This document shows, one piece after another, positions 18,565 to 28,128 of a stretch of 64,000 nucleotides of DNA. Every line of letters begins with the position of its first letter. Within the stretch, counting starts at the first letter, position 1. Made by a program: the position numbers and the translations under genes. The DNA lies in NCBI GenBank assembly GCA_024508675.1, contig JANINQ010000015.1, positions 62,001 through 126,000 on the forward strand, written 5' to 3'. Under the pieces are notes generated by a model. It had not been told where the DNA came from. It did no database searches and saw nothing but the letters and a program-made list of their open reading frames with translations. The DNA is from Afipia sp. (GTDB lineage Bacteria; Pseudomonadota; Alphaproteobacteria; Rhizobiales; Xanthobacteraceae).

Positions 18565-19251
18565 TCATGGCACCAGCTTATAGCCCCCGGACTCAGTCAC
18601 AAGAATTTCGGGGTTTGCCGCGTCCTTCTCCACCTTCTGGCGAAGGCGATAGATGTGCGTTTCCAGGGTATGGGTGGTGACGCCCGAGTTATAGCCCCAG
18701 ACTTCCTGCAGCAGGGTCTCGCGCGACACCGGCATCTGGCCGGCGCGATAGAGGAACCGCAGGATCGCAGTCTCCTTCTCGGTCAATCGGACCTTCTTGG
18801 CATTGGCGCCGGTCAACATCTTGGAGCCCGGGCGGAAGCTGTAGGGGCCGACTGTAAACACGGCGTCCTCGCTGGCTTCATGCTGGCGAAGCTGCGCGCG
18901 GATGCGCGCCAGCAGCACGGCAAAGCGGAATGGCTTTGCGACATAGTCGTTCGCACCAGACTCCAGGCCGAGGATCGTGTCCGAATCGGTGTCGTGTCCG
19001 GTCAGCATGATGATCGGTGACTTGAAGCCGCCCTTGCGCAGACTGCGCACCACTTCGCGGCCATCGGTATCCGGCAGGCCGACATCCATCAACACCAGAT
19101 CGGGAGAATTGCTTTTGGCGGCCAGCGCACCCTTGGCGCCGGTATCGACTGCGGAAGCCTCGAATTCCTCGTGCAGCGACAACTGCTCCACAAGGGCATC
19201 GCGCAGATCGGTGTCGTCATCCACGATCAGGATCTTGCGGGCGTTGGCCAT
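18565..19251 (-). CDS. OmpR/PhoB-family response regulator
   Basis: 228 residues from the ATG at 19251, behind AAAGGACCGG; an upstream in-frame start adds an unrelated extension. The receiver has ILIVDDDTDLRDAL, the phospho-acceptor Asp in LVLMDVGLPDTDG, the conserved Thr in IIMLTGHD and Lys in VAKPF. The winged-helix output domain ends with THTLETHIYRLRQKVEKD and SGGYKLVP. No sensor kinase is adjacent; its only operon partner is the cNMP-binding protein. Its target is unknown. Confidence 0.93.
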   Translation of the reverse strand: MANARKILIVDDDTDLRDALVEQLSLHEEFEASAVDTGAKGALAAKSNSPDLVLMDVGLPDTDGREVVRSLRKGGFKSPIIMLTGHDTDSDTILGLESGANDYVAKPFRFAVLLARIRAQLRQHEASEDAVFTVGPYSFRPGSKMLTGANAKKVRLTEKETAILRFLYRAGQMPVSRETLLQEVWGYNSGVTTHTLETHIYRLRQKVEKDAANPEILVTESGGYKLVP

Positions 19252-19417
19252 TGCATCCGGTCCTTTAAAAATTTGGCTTGTAAAAGAGGACTTTGAGAGC
19301 GATCCCGAACGGGCATATCTCAAAGAGCCTCGGCGAAATAGAGCATTTGCGGGCGAAAGCGCAAGCCGGGTTTGTGCGCAATCGGTGACACCAGTTATGG
19401 GAAATCTAGGCTTTCCA

Positions 19418-19966
19418 ATGGCTTATCGAACACCGTTCCGTGATCGGCCGTTATCGATGATTGCGGTTCATGCCGCCGCTGGCCGTCCGACTCAGGGCTG
19501 GCTGGTCGCCGGAGCACAGATCCTGCCGGTGGCGCTGGGGCGGGGCGGAATCAGGGCCAACAAATTCGAGGGCGACGGCGGCACCCCGCGCGGCACATTT
19601 CATCCAGTCCGGCTGTGGTGGCGAGCCGACCGGCACCCCAGACCACGAACGCATCTGCCGCTTCGCGCAATCACCCCTGCCGATGCATGGTCCGAAGATC
19701 CTACCGACCGGCATTACAATCGCGCCGTCACACGCGCCCCCGGTGAAGCCGGTGATCGCCTCATGCGCGAGGACCATCTTTACGACTACATCGTCGAAAT
19801 CGACCACAACACCCGTCCGCGCATTCCTGGACGCGGCAGCGCCGTGTTCATTCATCTCGCCCGCGAGAAATTTGGACCGACCGCAGGCTGCGTGGGGCTG
19901 ACGCGCAACGCAATGCTGCGCCTCCTGGAGCGACTCGGGCCGCAGACAAAAATCGTGATCGGGTGA
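19418..19966 (+). CDS. L,D-transpeptidase-like (YkuD/ErfK-type) protein
   Basis: About 182 residues. The middle and end carry the YkuD-like catalytic pattern FIHLAREKFGPTAGCVGLTR, where His and Cys would form the active site for cross-linking or lipoprotein attachment to peptidoglycan. RANKFEGDGGTPRGTF is the usual upstream block of this subfamily (DUF of L,D-TPase type). The start is unclear: ATG 19397, 19418 and 19457 are all in frame and no convincing signal peptide appears, which is odd for a periplasmic enzyme. Confidence 0.78.
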   Translation: MAYRTPFRDRPLSMIAVHAAAGRPTQGWLVAGAQILPVALGRGGIRANKFEGDGGTPRGTFHPVRLWWRADRHPRPRTHLPLRAITPADAWSEDPTDRHYNRAVTRAPGEAGDRLMREDHLYDYIVEIDHNTRPRIPGRGSAVFIHLAREKFGPTAGCVGLTRNAMLRLLERLGPQTKIVIG

Positions 19967-19973
19967 GATCACT

Positions 19974-20090
19974 CGTCATTGCGAGCGAAGCGAAACAATC
20001 CACCATTTCGACTCAACGATATGGATTGCTTCGTCGCCATAGCGCGTCGAAGACGCGCGTAAACGCGCTAATGCCTCCTCGCAATGACGA
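19974..20090. repeat. Intergenic repeat with 12-bp terminal inverted repeats, family B
   Basis: The element begins CGTCATTGCGAGCGAAGCG and ends CTCGCAATGACG, giving perfect 12-bp inverted ends. Inside, CAATCCA...TGGATTG forms a second pairing and GCGCGTCGAAGACGCGC a third. This is a known style of bacterial palindromic repeat. It occupies the gap between the convergent L,D-transpeptidase and PLP-protein genes. Confidence 0.85.
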
Positions 20091-20113
20091 CAGCTCTCCT
20101 CGTTCGAAGTTAG

Positions 20114-20803
20114 TTAGCGATGACCGAAAATCGCGGAGCCGACACGAACGTGGGTCGCGCCGAGCTGGATCGCGGTCTCGAAATCCGCGCTCATGCCCAT
20201 CGACAGCAGTGAAAGGCCATTGCGTGCAGCGATCTTCGCGGTGAGCGCAAAGTGCGGCGCGGGCGGCTCGTCCACCGGCGGAATGCACATCAGGCCTGAA
20301 ATCCGCAGACCGTACACATCGCGGCAGCTTGCAATGAACGCATCGGCATCGGCCGGCGCGACGCCAGCCTTCTGCGGCTCTTCACCGGTGTTCAGCTGAA
20401 CGAATAACTCAGGATGGCGGTCTTGCTTAACGATCTCTTTCGCCAGCGCTTCACAGAGGCTGGCGCGGTCCACTGAATGAATGGCATCGAACAGTGCCAC
20501 GGCTTCCTTCGCCTTGTTCGACTGCAATGGTCCGATCAGATGGAGAGCGAGACCCGGATATTTCGCCATCAATTCAGGCCACTTGGACTTGGCTTCCTGC
20601 ACACGGTTTTCACCGAACACTTTCTGGCCCGCCTGGATCACCGGTTCGATGGCGTCACCATCAAAAGTTTTCGAAACAGCAACCAGCGTCACCGACGAAC
20701 GCTCGCGTCGCGCGTCGCGGCAGGCGCGCGCAACCTCGCGCTCAACTTCAGCAAGGCCGCGTGGTGAATCGGATGTTACCGCCGGCATGTGATCCACACC
20801 CAT
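20114..20803 (-). CDS. YggS/PROSC-family PLP homeostasis protein
   Basis: A single-domain fold-type III PLP-binding protein of 229 residues (or 224 from the ATG at 20788). Landmarks are LVAVSKTFDGDAIEPVI, with the PLP-linked Lys, then FGENRVQEAKSKWPEL, LHLIGPLQSNKAKEAV and, at the end, LSMGMSADFETAIQLGATHVRVGSAIFG. Members buffer free pyridoxal phosphate and affect amino-acid pools rather than catalysing a known reaction. It is divergent from the diguanylate cyclase gene. Confidence 0.93.
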   Translation of the reverse strand: MGVDHMPAVTSDSPRGLAEVEREVARACRDARRERSSVTLVAVSKTFDGDAIEPVIQAGQKVFGENRVQEAKSKWPELMAKYPGLALHLIGPLQSNKAKEAVALFDAIHSVDRASLCEALAKEIVKQDRHPELFVQLNTGEEPQKAGVAPADADAFIASCRDVYGLRISGLMCIPPVDEPPAPHFALTAKIAARNGLSLLSMGMSADFETAIQLGATHVRVGSAIFGHR

Positions 20804-20853
20804 CAAGATAAACCTGCGTCAAATATGGAGATCATTCGATTTTTAACGAAATC

Positions 20854-20880
20854 AAAAAAGGGTCCTTGAACCCTTTTTTT
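20854..20880. terminator. Bidirectional terminator-like hairpin between divergent genes
   Basis: AAAAAAGGGT pairs perfectly with ACCCTTTTTT around the six-base loop CCTTGA, giving a T-run on either strand. It sits between the starts of the divergent PLP-protein and diguanylate cyclase genes, not after a gene, so it may act as an attenuator or as insulation. Confidence 0.8.
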
Positions 20881-20910
20881 GTAGGATTGGCGTGGGGCAA
20901 GGGAATACCA

Positions 20911-22602
20911 ATGTCAATCGCCAGCTTCGGCCGCAACACGTCAAAACTCAAGGCGCTGCTCGGGATTCGCGCGCGCCTCGGGATTCTGGCGCTGATTCTC
21001 GTCGTCCCGCTGATGCTTGACCGGGTGCGCATTCTGGAAGTGACGCGCTCCAAGCAGATCACACAAGCCGCCAACGAGCTATCCGAGCTTGCCAAGCATA
21101 CCGCCGACGCCCAGCGCGAAATCATCTCGACCGTGCAGGCCGTTCTCAAATCTTCTGCCTACATCTATTCGACAGCGGCGCAGCAGGGCCGGGGCTGCGC
21201 CATCATGCGCGCCAGCCTGCGGGTCGATCTCCCCTGGATACGTTCGCTGAACCTTGTGGATGCAGACGGTGTCATCCAGTGCTCGACGCAGTCTGCTTTC
21301 GTCGGCGCAAATGTCCGCGACCGGGATTATTTTCAGCGCGCGATGGAAACCCATGAATTCGTCGTCAGCGACTATGTCGTGGCGCGCCCCTCCGGTGCGC
21401 CGACAATCGTTGCGGCTTATCCGGTGTCGGCCATCGAGGGCAACAGCGAGGCCCTCATCATCGCCGCTGTCGACCTGAAATGGATGTCGCAGCTCATCAA
21501 CAATCGCGGCCTGCGCGCCGGCATGTCGGTGCTGCTGGTGGACGGCAACGGAATTATCCTTGCCGCGCCGGAAGACAGCGCCAATCTGATCGGACGCCCT
21601 CTGAAAGATGCTTCGCTGCTCGAAGCCGTCACCCTTCGCGAGATCAATCTCGATCGCGAATACGGCTCGATTTCCTTTGAATCCGCGGACGGCGAAAAGA
21701 AAGCCGTCTCGTTCGCCCGCGTCGCGGGCACCCGCGCGCGGATGATCGTGAGCATCAATCAGTCCGCGATGCTTAGCGACATCAACGGCGAAATCAGAAC
21801 CGCCTATATCCAGCTCGCGCTTGTCGGCCTCTTCACCCTGCTGGGCGCATGGTTTGCGGGCGAGCGCCTGATCATGCGGCCGGTGCGTATGATGACCGAC
21901 ATGACCAACAGATTCGGACGCGGCGAGCTATCGGCAAGAGTTTCGACGGCTGCGCTGCCGGCGGAATTCGTTCCGCTCGCCAAAGCCTTCGATTCCATGG
22001 CGTCGCAGCTCTCCGAACGGGAACGCGAGATGGCCGCGGCCAATGACCGGCTGACGGTTATCGCGACGCTTGATCTTGTCTCGGGCCTTGCCAACCGCCG
22101 CGGCTTCCAGAGCCGTCTTGAATTCGAATGGATGAAGGCGCTGCAATCCGGCAGTCAGCTCTCGGTGCTGATGATCGATGTCGATCACTTCAAGCTGTTC
22201 AACGATACCTACGGCCATCCGGAAGGCGACGCTTGCCTCAAGCGTATCGGAGGGGTGCTCGCGGCTACCGCCAACTCGTATAGCGGCTTCGCGGCCCGGT
22301 ACGGCGGCGAGGAATTCTGTCTGCTTCTGCCCAGCAGCATGTCCGCCCATGCCATGCAGGTGGGCGAAGAGGTCCGTGCAGCGGTGGAAGGCCTGTCCAT
22401 TCCGCACCGGACCAGTCCCGGCAAGGCGGTCACGGTCAGTGTTGGCGTTGCAACGGTAACTCCGGGCGATGCCCAGCCGGAGGACGACCTGATCGAGGCC
22501 GCCGACGCGGCACTTTACGCAGCCAAACGGCAGGGCCGGAACGCAGTGGTCGCACACGGTCTGATCCAGCCCGCCCCGTCCGCCATTTCACTCGCCGGCT
22601 AA
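20911..22602 (+). CDS. Membrane diguanylate cyclase (Cache-HAMP-GGDEF)
   Basis: 563 residues from the ATG at 20911 (AAGGGAA upstream; a longer frame enters the terminator hairpin). A membrane helix near 20-40, a periplasmic double-Cache-type sensor to about 300 (DLPWIRSLNLVDADGVIQCS, GANVRDRDYFQRAME), a second helix, a HAMP linker (RPVRMMTDMTNRFGRGELSA) and a GGDEF domain with signature RYGGEEF near 464. It should make cyclic di-GMP in response to an external ligand. The upstream RxxD inhibitory site is replaced (SYSGFAARYGG), so product feedback is probably absent. Confidence 0.93.
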   Translation: MSIASFGRNTSKLKALLGIRARLGILALILVVPLMLDRVRILEVTRSKQITQAANELSELAKHTADAQREIISTVQAVLKSSAYIYSTAAQQGRGCAIMRASLRVDLPWIRSLNLVDADGVIQCSTQSAFVGANVRDRDYFQRAMETHEFVVSDYVVARPSGAPTIVAAYPVSAIEGNSEALIIAAVDLKWMSQLINNRGLRAGMSVLLVDGNGIILAAPEDSANLIGRPLKDASLLEAVTLREINLDREYGSISFESADGEKKAVSFARVAGTRARMIVSINQSAMLSDINGEIRTAYIQLALVGLFTLLGAWFAGERLIMRPVRMMTDMTNRFGRGELSARVSTAALPAEFVPLAKAFDSMASQLSEREREMAAANDRLTVIATLDLVSGLANRRGFQSRLEFEWMKALQSGSQLSVLMIDVDHFKLFNDTYGHPEGDACLKRIGGVLAATANSYSGFAARYGGEEFCLLLPSSMSAHAMQVGEEVRAAVEGLSIPHRTSPGKAVTVSVGVATVTPGDAQPEDDLIEAADAALYAAKRQGRNAVVAHGLIQPAPSAISLAG

Positions 22603-22703
22603 GCCCCCCAAAACCTCATATCCGCGCCTAAAGCGTTGACCCCTCGCGGTCTTTTGTGGCTAGTCTGCGGCCCTCAATTCCCCTATGGCAGACGACCTAT
22701 CTG

Positions 22704-25349
22704 ATGAGCACCGAACGCTACAACGCCCGCGAATCCGAACCGCGCTGGCAGAAAATCTGGGATGAGCGGGCGATTTTCGCCACGCGCAACGACGACCCCC
22801 GGCCGAAATACTACGTGCTCGAAATGTTCCCCTATCCGTCGGGGCGCATCCATATGGGCCACGTCCGCAACTACACCATGGGTGACGTGGTCGCGCGTTA
22901 CATGCGCGCCAAGGGCTACAACGTGCTGCATCCGATGGGCTGGGACGCTTTCGGTCTCCCCGCCGAGAATGCCGCGATCGAACGCAAGGTCGCGCCGAAG
23001 GCGTGGACCTACGAAAACATCGCCACAATGAAGAAGCAGCTCCAGACCATGGGGCTGTCGCTCGACTGGTCGCGCGAATTCGCGACCTGCGACCCGACCT
23101 ACTACAAGCATCAGCAGAAGATGTTTCTCGACTTCCTGAAAGCCGGGCTGGCCGAACGCGAGAAGCGCAAGATCAACTGGGACCCGGTCGACATGACCGT
23201 GCTCGCCAACGAGCAGGTGATCGACGGCAAGGGCTGGCGCTCCGGCGCGGTCGTCGAGCAGCGCGAGATGAACCAGTGGGTCTTCAAGATCACGAAGTAT
23301 TCGCAGGAACTGCTCGACGCGCTGGATACGCTGGACCGCTGGCCCGACAAGGTGCGCCTCATGCAGCGCAACTGGATCGGCCGCTCCGAAGGCCTCCTGA
23401 TCCGTTTTGCGCTCGATCCTGCGACAGCACCGAAAAACTCTGAAGGTCGCGGCGAAAGCGAACTGAAGATCTTCACCACGCGTCCCGACACGTTGTTCGG
23501 CGCGAAGTTCATGGCGATCGCGGCGGATCATCCGCTGGCGCAGGCGGCTGCGCTGAAGAATCCGAAGCTCGCGGAATTCATCGCGGAGACAAAGAAGCAA
23601 GGCACCGCGCAGGAAATCATCGATACGGCGGAGAAGCAGGGCTTCGACACCGGCATCAAGGCTGTGCATCCGTTCGATCCGGACTGGAAGCTGCCGGTCT
23701 ATGTCGCGAACTTCGTTCTGATGGAATACGGCACCGGCGCCATCTTCGGCTGTCCCGCGCACGATCAGCGCGACCTCGACTTCGTCAACAAATACAATCT
23801 CGGCAACACGCCGGTGGTGTGTCCGCCGGATGTCGATCCGAAATCGTTTGTCATCACGGATACCGCCTATGACGGCGAGGGCCGGATGATCAATTCCCGT
23901 TTCCTCGACGGCATGACCATCGAAGCCGCGAAGGAAGAGATCGCCAAGCGGCTTGAAACCGCAGCGCGCGGCAACGCGCCTGTGGCCGAGCGGCAGGTGA
24001 ATTTCCGCCTGCGCGACTGGGGCATTTCGCGCCAGCGCTACTGGGGCTGCCCAATTCCGGTCATTCACTGCCCGAAGTGCGATGTGGTGCCGGTCCCGGC
24101 AAAAGACTTGCCCGTTGTGTTGCCGGAGGATGTGAGCTTCGACAAGCCGGGCAACGCGCTCGACCATCATCCGACCTGGAAGCACGTCACCTGTCCGCAA
24201 TGCGGCGGCAAGGCTACGCGCGAAACCGACACGATGGACACGTTCGTCGATTCGTCCTGGTATTTCGCGCGCTTCACCGATCCGTGGAACGAGAGCGCGC
24301 CGACCACGCCTGCGGTCGCCAACCGCATGATGCCGGTCGATCAGTATATCGGCGGCGTCGAGCACGCGATTCTGCATCTGCTTTATTCGCGCTTCTTCAC
24401 CCGCGCGATGAAGGCGACCGGACATGTCGCGATGGACGAGCCGTTCGCCGGCATGTTCACGCAAGGCATGGTGGTGCATGAAACCTATAAGAAGCAGGAC
24501 GGCACCTTTGCTTCCCCGGCCGAGATCAATATCGAGACCGTCGGCGACAAGCGCAGCGCAACGTTGCTGACGACAAAGGAATTCGTCGAGATCGGCCCGA
24601 TCGAGAAGATGTCGAAGTCGAAGCGCAACACGGTCGACCCCGACGACATCATCGGCACCTACGGCGCCGACACCGCGCGCTGGTTCATGCTGTCCGACTC
24701 GCCGCCTGACCGCGACGTGATCTGGAGCGAGGAAGGCGTGCAGGGCGCAAGCCGTTTCGTGCAGCGCGTCTGGCGGCTGGTGAATGCCGCTGCTCAGCAT
24801 CTGCCGAAGCCGGGCACGCCCATCGACGACAGCAACGAGGCGGCGCTGACGCTGCGCCGCGTCTCTCACCGCACCCTTGCGGAAATCTCGACCTCGATCG
24901 AGCGGCTGCGCTTCAACACCGCCATCGCCAAGCTCTACACCTTCGTCGGCACGCTGGCGGATGTGGTCGATGGCCCGGCAAAATTGCTGGAAACCAATCC
25001 GGCGGTTGCTGCGGCAGCCCGGGAAGCTTTCGATGTTCTGGCCCGGCTGATTTCGCCCATGATGCCGCACCTGGCCGAGCAATGCTGGCAGGTTCTGGGC
25101 CATCAAGGTCTGGTTTCGGAAGCCAATTGGCCCGAAACCGAAGCCAAATTGCTGGTCGATGACACAATTACGCTCCCCGTGCAGGTTAATGGCAAGAAGC
25201 GCGCGGATGTCACGGTGGGCCGAAATGCTTCAAACGGGGAAATTGAGGCTGCCGTTTTGGCACTCGATGCAGTAAAATCAGCCTTGGACGGGAAGTCTCC
25301 CCGAAAAGTCATCATCGTTCCGCAGAGGATCGTGAATGTCGTGGTTTAG
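22704..25349 (+). CDS. leuS: Leucyl-tRNA synthetase
   Basis: An 881-residue class I synthetase. The HIGH motif appears as HMGH within [20 protein letters not shown] near residue 50, the KMSKS motif as [11 protein letters not shown] near 635, and the CP1 editing domain includes [14 protein letters not shown] and [15 protein letters not shown]. Zn-type cysteines appear in HCPKCD and CPQCGG. The start at 22704 is chosen because an upstream extension lacks family similarity. The gene overlaps lptE by 14 bases, the conserved leuS-lptE-holA cluster. Confidence 0.97.
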   Translation: MSTERYNARESEPRWQKIWDERAIFATRNDDPRPKYYVLEMFPYPSGRIHMGHVRNYTMGDVVARYMRAKGYNVLHPMGWDAFGLPAENAAIERKVAPKAWTYENIATMKKQLQTMGLSLDWSREFATCDPTYYKHQQKMFLDFLKAGLAEREKRKINWDPVDMTVLANEQVIDGKGWRSGAVVEQREMNQWVFKITKYSQELLDALDTLDRWPDKVRLMQRNWIGRSEGLLIRFALDPATAPKNSEGRGESELKIFTTRPDTLFGAKFMAIAADHPLAQAAALKNPKLAEFIAETKKQGTAQEIIDTAEKQGFDTGIKAVHPFDPDWKLPVYVANFVLMEYGTGAIFGCPAHDQRDLDFVNKYNLGNTPVVCPPDVDPKSFVITDTAYDGEGRMINSRFLDGMTIEAAKEEIAKRLETAARGNAPVAERQVNFRLRDWGISRQRYWGCPIPVIHCPKCDVVPVPAKDLPVVLPEDVSFDKPGNALDHHPTWKHVTCPQCGGKATRETDTMDTFVDSSWYFARFTDPWNESAPTTPAVANRMMPVDQYIGGVEHAILHLLYSRFFTRAMKATGHVAMDEPFAGMFTQGMVVHETYKKQDGTFASPAEINIETVGDKRSATLLTTKEFVEIGPIEKMSKSKRNTVDPDDIIGTYGADTARWFMLSDSPPDRDVIWSEEGVQGASRFVQRVWRLVNAAAQHLPKPGTPIDDSNEAALTLRRVSHRTLAEISTSIERLRFNTAIAKLYTFVGTLADVVDGPAKLLETNPAVAAAAREAFDVLARLISPMMPHLAEQCWQVLGHQGLVSEANWPETEAKLLVDDTITLPVQVNGKKRADVTVGRNASNGEIEAAVLALDAVKSALDGKSPRKVIIVPQRIVNVVV

Positions 25350-25890
25350 TACGCGCAATGCAGCCCGGTTTGTTGCCGTGGCCGCTCTTGCAGCCCTGAC
25401 GGCCGGGTGCTTCCAGCCGATGTATGGCGAGCGCAGCGCCACCGGCGGATCGGCGCTCCGGGAGAAGTTGCAGGGCGTCGAGGTTCCGCCGCTGAACCTA
25501 CCGAACGGCTCGCGCGAGGCCCGGCTGGGCGTCGAGATTCGCAACAACCTGATGTTCAGCATGTACGGCAGCGCCACCGGCGGGCCGCCGACCCATCGGC
25601 TCCTGATGCGCATCAGCACCTCGCGTCTGTCGATCATTGTCGACCCGACCACCGCTCGTCCCGACATCGAGAACTACGGCATCGATGCGACCTATGAGCT
25701 GAAGGACAATGCCACCGACAAGACGGTGCTGACCGGCACCACCTTCTCCCGCGTGTCCTATGACATTCCGGGACAGGCGCAGCGGTTCGCCCGTTCGCGC
25801 GGATTGCGCGATGCGGAAGACCGCGCGGCCAAGGTCATCGCTGACAACATCAATCAGCGCCTCGCATCGTTCTTCATCGCCGGCACCTGA
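25336..25890 (+). CDS. lptE: LPS-assembly lipoprotein LptE
   Basis: A 184-residue lipoprotein with signal peptide and lipobox LTAGC, cleaved before Cys near residue 23. The mature part has the LptE pattern (CFQPMYG, then [14 protein letters not shown] and [18 protein letters not shown]). It plugs the LptD barrel in the outer membrane for LPS export. It starts inside the last codons of leuS and precedes holA by 26 bases, consistent with one transcript. Confidence 0.92.
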   Translation: MSWFSTRNAARFVAVAALAALTAGCFQPMYGERSATGGSALREKLQGVEVPPLNLPNGSREARLGVEIRNNLMFSMYGSATGGPPTHRLLMRISTSRLSIIVDPTTARPDIENYGIDATYELKDNATDKTVLTGTTFSRVSYDIPGQAQRFARSRGLRDAEDRAAKVIADNINQRLASFFIAGT

Positions 25891-25916
25891 TCGGCCCATA
25901 GCGTCTTGAGATAAGT

Positions 25917-26945
25917 GTGGTCGCGCTTCGCGGGAAAGAAATCGACACGTTTCTGGCCCGGCCCGATCCGTCGCGGCCGATCATCCTGCTCTATGGACCC
26001 GACACCGGCCTTGTGCGCGAACGCGCCGACGCCTTGATGGCCTCTGCCGTCGACGATCCGAATGATCCCTTCTCGCTGGTGCGCATGGACGGCGACGAGC
26101 TTGCCGCCGAACCATCGCGCCTCGTCGATGAAGCCATGACGGTGCCGCTGTTTGGCGGCCGCCGCGCCATCCGCATTCGTGCAGGTTCGCGCAGTTTCGC
26201 CAGCGGCATCGACACACTGGCGGAGATGCAGCCGAAGGACTGCCGCATTGTGATCGAGGCTGGCGAACTGCGCCCGGACGCGCCGCTGCGCAAGGCCTGC
26301 GAGAAAGCAAAGACCGCCGTTGCCATTGCCTGCTATGCCGACACCGAGCGCGACCTCGCAAAACTGATCGACGACGAACTGCGCGCCTCCGGTCTGAAGA
26401 TCGCGCCCGACGCACGCGTGGCGCTGACATCATTGCTCGGCGGCGATCGTCAGGCATCGCGCAACGAAATCCGCAAGGTCGCGCTCTACGCCCATGGCAA
26501 GGGTGAGGTGACGATTGACGATGTGGTCGCGATTGTCACCGACGCGTCAGGGTTGGCGCTCGATCCCATCGTGGACAACGCCTTCGCCGGACGCGCTGCC
26601 GATGTCGAAATCCTGTTCGCGAAAGCGATGGCGGCGGGCACTTATCCTGGTCTGATCATCATGTCGGCGCAGCGACACGCTGCGCTGCTGCACAAGGCGC
26701 GCCTGTCGGTTGACGAAGGCCGCAGCGAATACGAAGCCCTTGAGAGCGGATTTCCCCGGTTACATTTTTCGCGCAAGACGCTGGTCGAAACGGCATTGCG
26801 CAACGCAAGTACCGAGCGCATGGCGCGGGCGATGGCGCAACTCGCCGATGCGGCGTTCGACATGCGCAAGCAGTCGTCGCTGGCCGAAGTCATCGCGCAG
26901 CGCGCGCTGCTGGCGATAGCCGTGAATGCACGGCGGCGGGGATAG
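25917..26945 (+). CDS. holA: DNA polymerase III delta subunit
   Basis: 342 residues; the start is a GTG at 25917 close to the lptE stop. Sequence landmarks are ILLYGPDTGLVRERADALM at the N-terminus, the conserved PLFGGRRAIRIR strand, LTSLLGGDRQASRNEIRKVA and a helical C-terminus. The delta subunit opens the beta clamp during clamp loading and, as is usual, carries no functional ATPase motif. It converges on parB with a palindromic repeat in between. Confidence 0.94.
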   Translation: MVALRGKEIDTFLARPDPSRPIILLYGPDTGLVRERADALMASAVDDPNDPFSLVRMDGDELAAEPSRLVDEAMTVPLFGGRRAIRIRAGSRSFASGIDTLAEMQPKDCRIVIEAGELRPDAPLRKACEKAKTAVAIACYADTERDLAKLIDDELRASGLKIAPDARVALTSLLGGDRQASRNEIRKVALYAHGKGEVTIDDVVAIVTDASGLALDPIVDNAFAGRAADVEILFAKAMAAGTYPGLIIMSAQRHAALLHKARLSVDEGRSEYEALESGFPRLHFSRKTLVETALRNASTERMARAMAQLADAAFDMRKQSSLAEVIAQRALLAIAVNARRRG

Positions 26946-26959
26946 ACGATTGACACAGT

Positions 26960-27055
26960 CCTCATGGTGAGGAGGCGCTCTTGCGCCGTCTCGAACCATG
27001 AGGGTGTTCGCTCATCCTTCGAGACGCACGCAAGAGCGTGATCTTCAGGATGAGG
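26960..27055. repeat. Palindromic intergenic repeat, family A copy 2 (opposite orientation)
   Basis: This contains CCTCATGGTGAGGAGGCGC and the terminal GATCTTCAGGATGAGG, with inner GTCTCGAACCATGAGG and TTCGAGACGCACGCAAGAGCG. These words match family A copy 1 read in reverse and copy 3. It fills the gap between convergent holA and parB. Confidence 0.85.
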
Positions 27056-27075
27056 TCAGCGTCAGGGCAAAGTTA

Positions 27076-27957
27076 TTACTTGCCCGCTTCCAGCCGGCGC
27101 AGAATCTCGTCGAGCTGATCCAGATCCTTGTATCTGATCTGCACCGTGCCGCCGGGATTGCGGTGATCGACACTCACCTTCAGCCCGAGCACATCGCTGA
27201 CGCGCTTTTCCAGCGCGATGGTGTCGGAGTCTTTCGCCGGTGCAGCACTGCGTGCTTTCTGCGGCCGGCGCTCCGGAACGCCTTCTTCATGCGCCAGCGC
27301 TTCGGTCTGGCGCACGTTCAAACCTTCCTCGACAATGCGCTTCGCCGCGGCCGCCGGGTCCGGCAGATTGATCAGCGCGCGCGCGTGACCGGCCGAGAGC
27401 TTGCCTTCGGCGATGTAAGCCTGCACCTGATCAGGCAGTCTGGTCAGGCGCATCATGTTGGCAACATGACTGCGGCTCTTGCCGACCAGCTTCGCGATAT
27501 CGTCGGCGCTGTGTTTATATTCGGTGGCGAGCGCGTGATAGCCCTGCGCTTCTTCCATCGCGTTCAGATCCGAACGCTGCACGTTCTCGATGATCGCGAT
27601 TTCAAGCGCGGCGCTGTCGGTCACTTCGACCGTGACGATCGGCACATCGTGCAGACCTGCGCGCTGCGATGCGCGCCACCGGCGTTCACCCGCGATGATC
27701 TCGAAGCGATCCGTTGCGCCCTTCACCGGGCGCACAACAATCGGCTGGATCACGCCATGCTGCTTGATCGAGGATGACAGTTCGTCCAGCTCCGCATCGG
27801 AAAACGTGCGGCGCGGATTGCGCGGATTGGCTTTGAGAAATTCGATCGGAACGCGGCGCGGCGTGCGCGACGGACGCTCGACATGCGCGGCCTCGCCACC
27901 AACATCGCCAATCAGACTTGCAAGACCGCGACCCAGTCGCGAACGCTCCTCGGCCAT
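27076..27957 (-). CDS. parB: Chromosome partitioning protein ParB
   Basis: 293 residues starting MAEERSRLGRGLASLIGDVG. The CTP-binding/N-terminal domain has the ENVQRSDLNAMEEAQGY and GERRWRASQRAG boxes (GERRxRA motif), and the central helix-turn-helix DIAKLVGKSRSHVANMMRLT binds parS. The C-terminal dimerisation segment ends near LDQLDEILRRLEAGK. A CTP-driven DNA clamp, it loads at parS (three perfect sites at 29.6-31.6 kb) and spreads. It is separated from parA by 171 bases that contain a repeat. Confidence 0.96.
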   Translation of the reverse strand: MAEERSRLGRGLASLIGDVGGEAAHVERPSRTPRRVPIEFLKANPRNPRRTFSDAELDELSSSIKQHGVIQPIVVRPVKGATDRFEIIAGERRWRASQRAGLHDVPIVTVEVTDSAALEIAIIENVQRSDLNAMEEAQGYHALATEYKHSADDIAKLVGKSRSHVANMMRLTRLPDQVQAYIAEGKLSAGHARALINLPDPAAAAKRIVEEGLNVRQTEALAHEEGVPERRPQKARSAAPAKDSDTIALEKRVSDVLGLKVSVDHRNPGGTVQIRYKDLDQLDEILRRLEAGK

Positions 27958-27996
27958 TGCCTCTTCCCTCGCACCCAACCCACGCACTCCTTAGAT

Positions 27997-28120
27997 CGTC
28001 ATTCCGGACGATCCGCTCTTCGCGGATCGATCCGGAACCTCGCGGTGATACTCAACGCGCTTCCGGAATTTACATTCGAGATTCCGGGTTCGCTTGCTCT
28101 GCTCGCGCCCCGGAATGACA
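27997..28120. repeat. Palindromic repeat, family C, in the parA-parB gap
   Basis: It begins CGTCATTCCGGACGATCCG and ends CCCCGGAATGACA; GTCATTCCGG and CCGGAATGAC are inverted ends. It includes an inner GATCCG-CTCTTCG-CGGATC hairpin. Unlike the other repeats here, it lies between co-directional genes of what is normally a compact operon. Confidence 0.8.
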
Positions 28121-28128
28121 TCTTCGTT

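Noticed and set aside
22683-25106. 807-residue reverse-strand frame opposite leuS
   Set aside because: Antisense shadow: leuS has HIGH and KMSKS motifs in order, and this frame has no recognisable domain.
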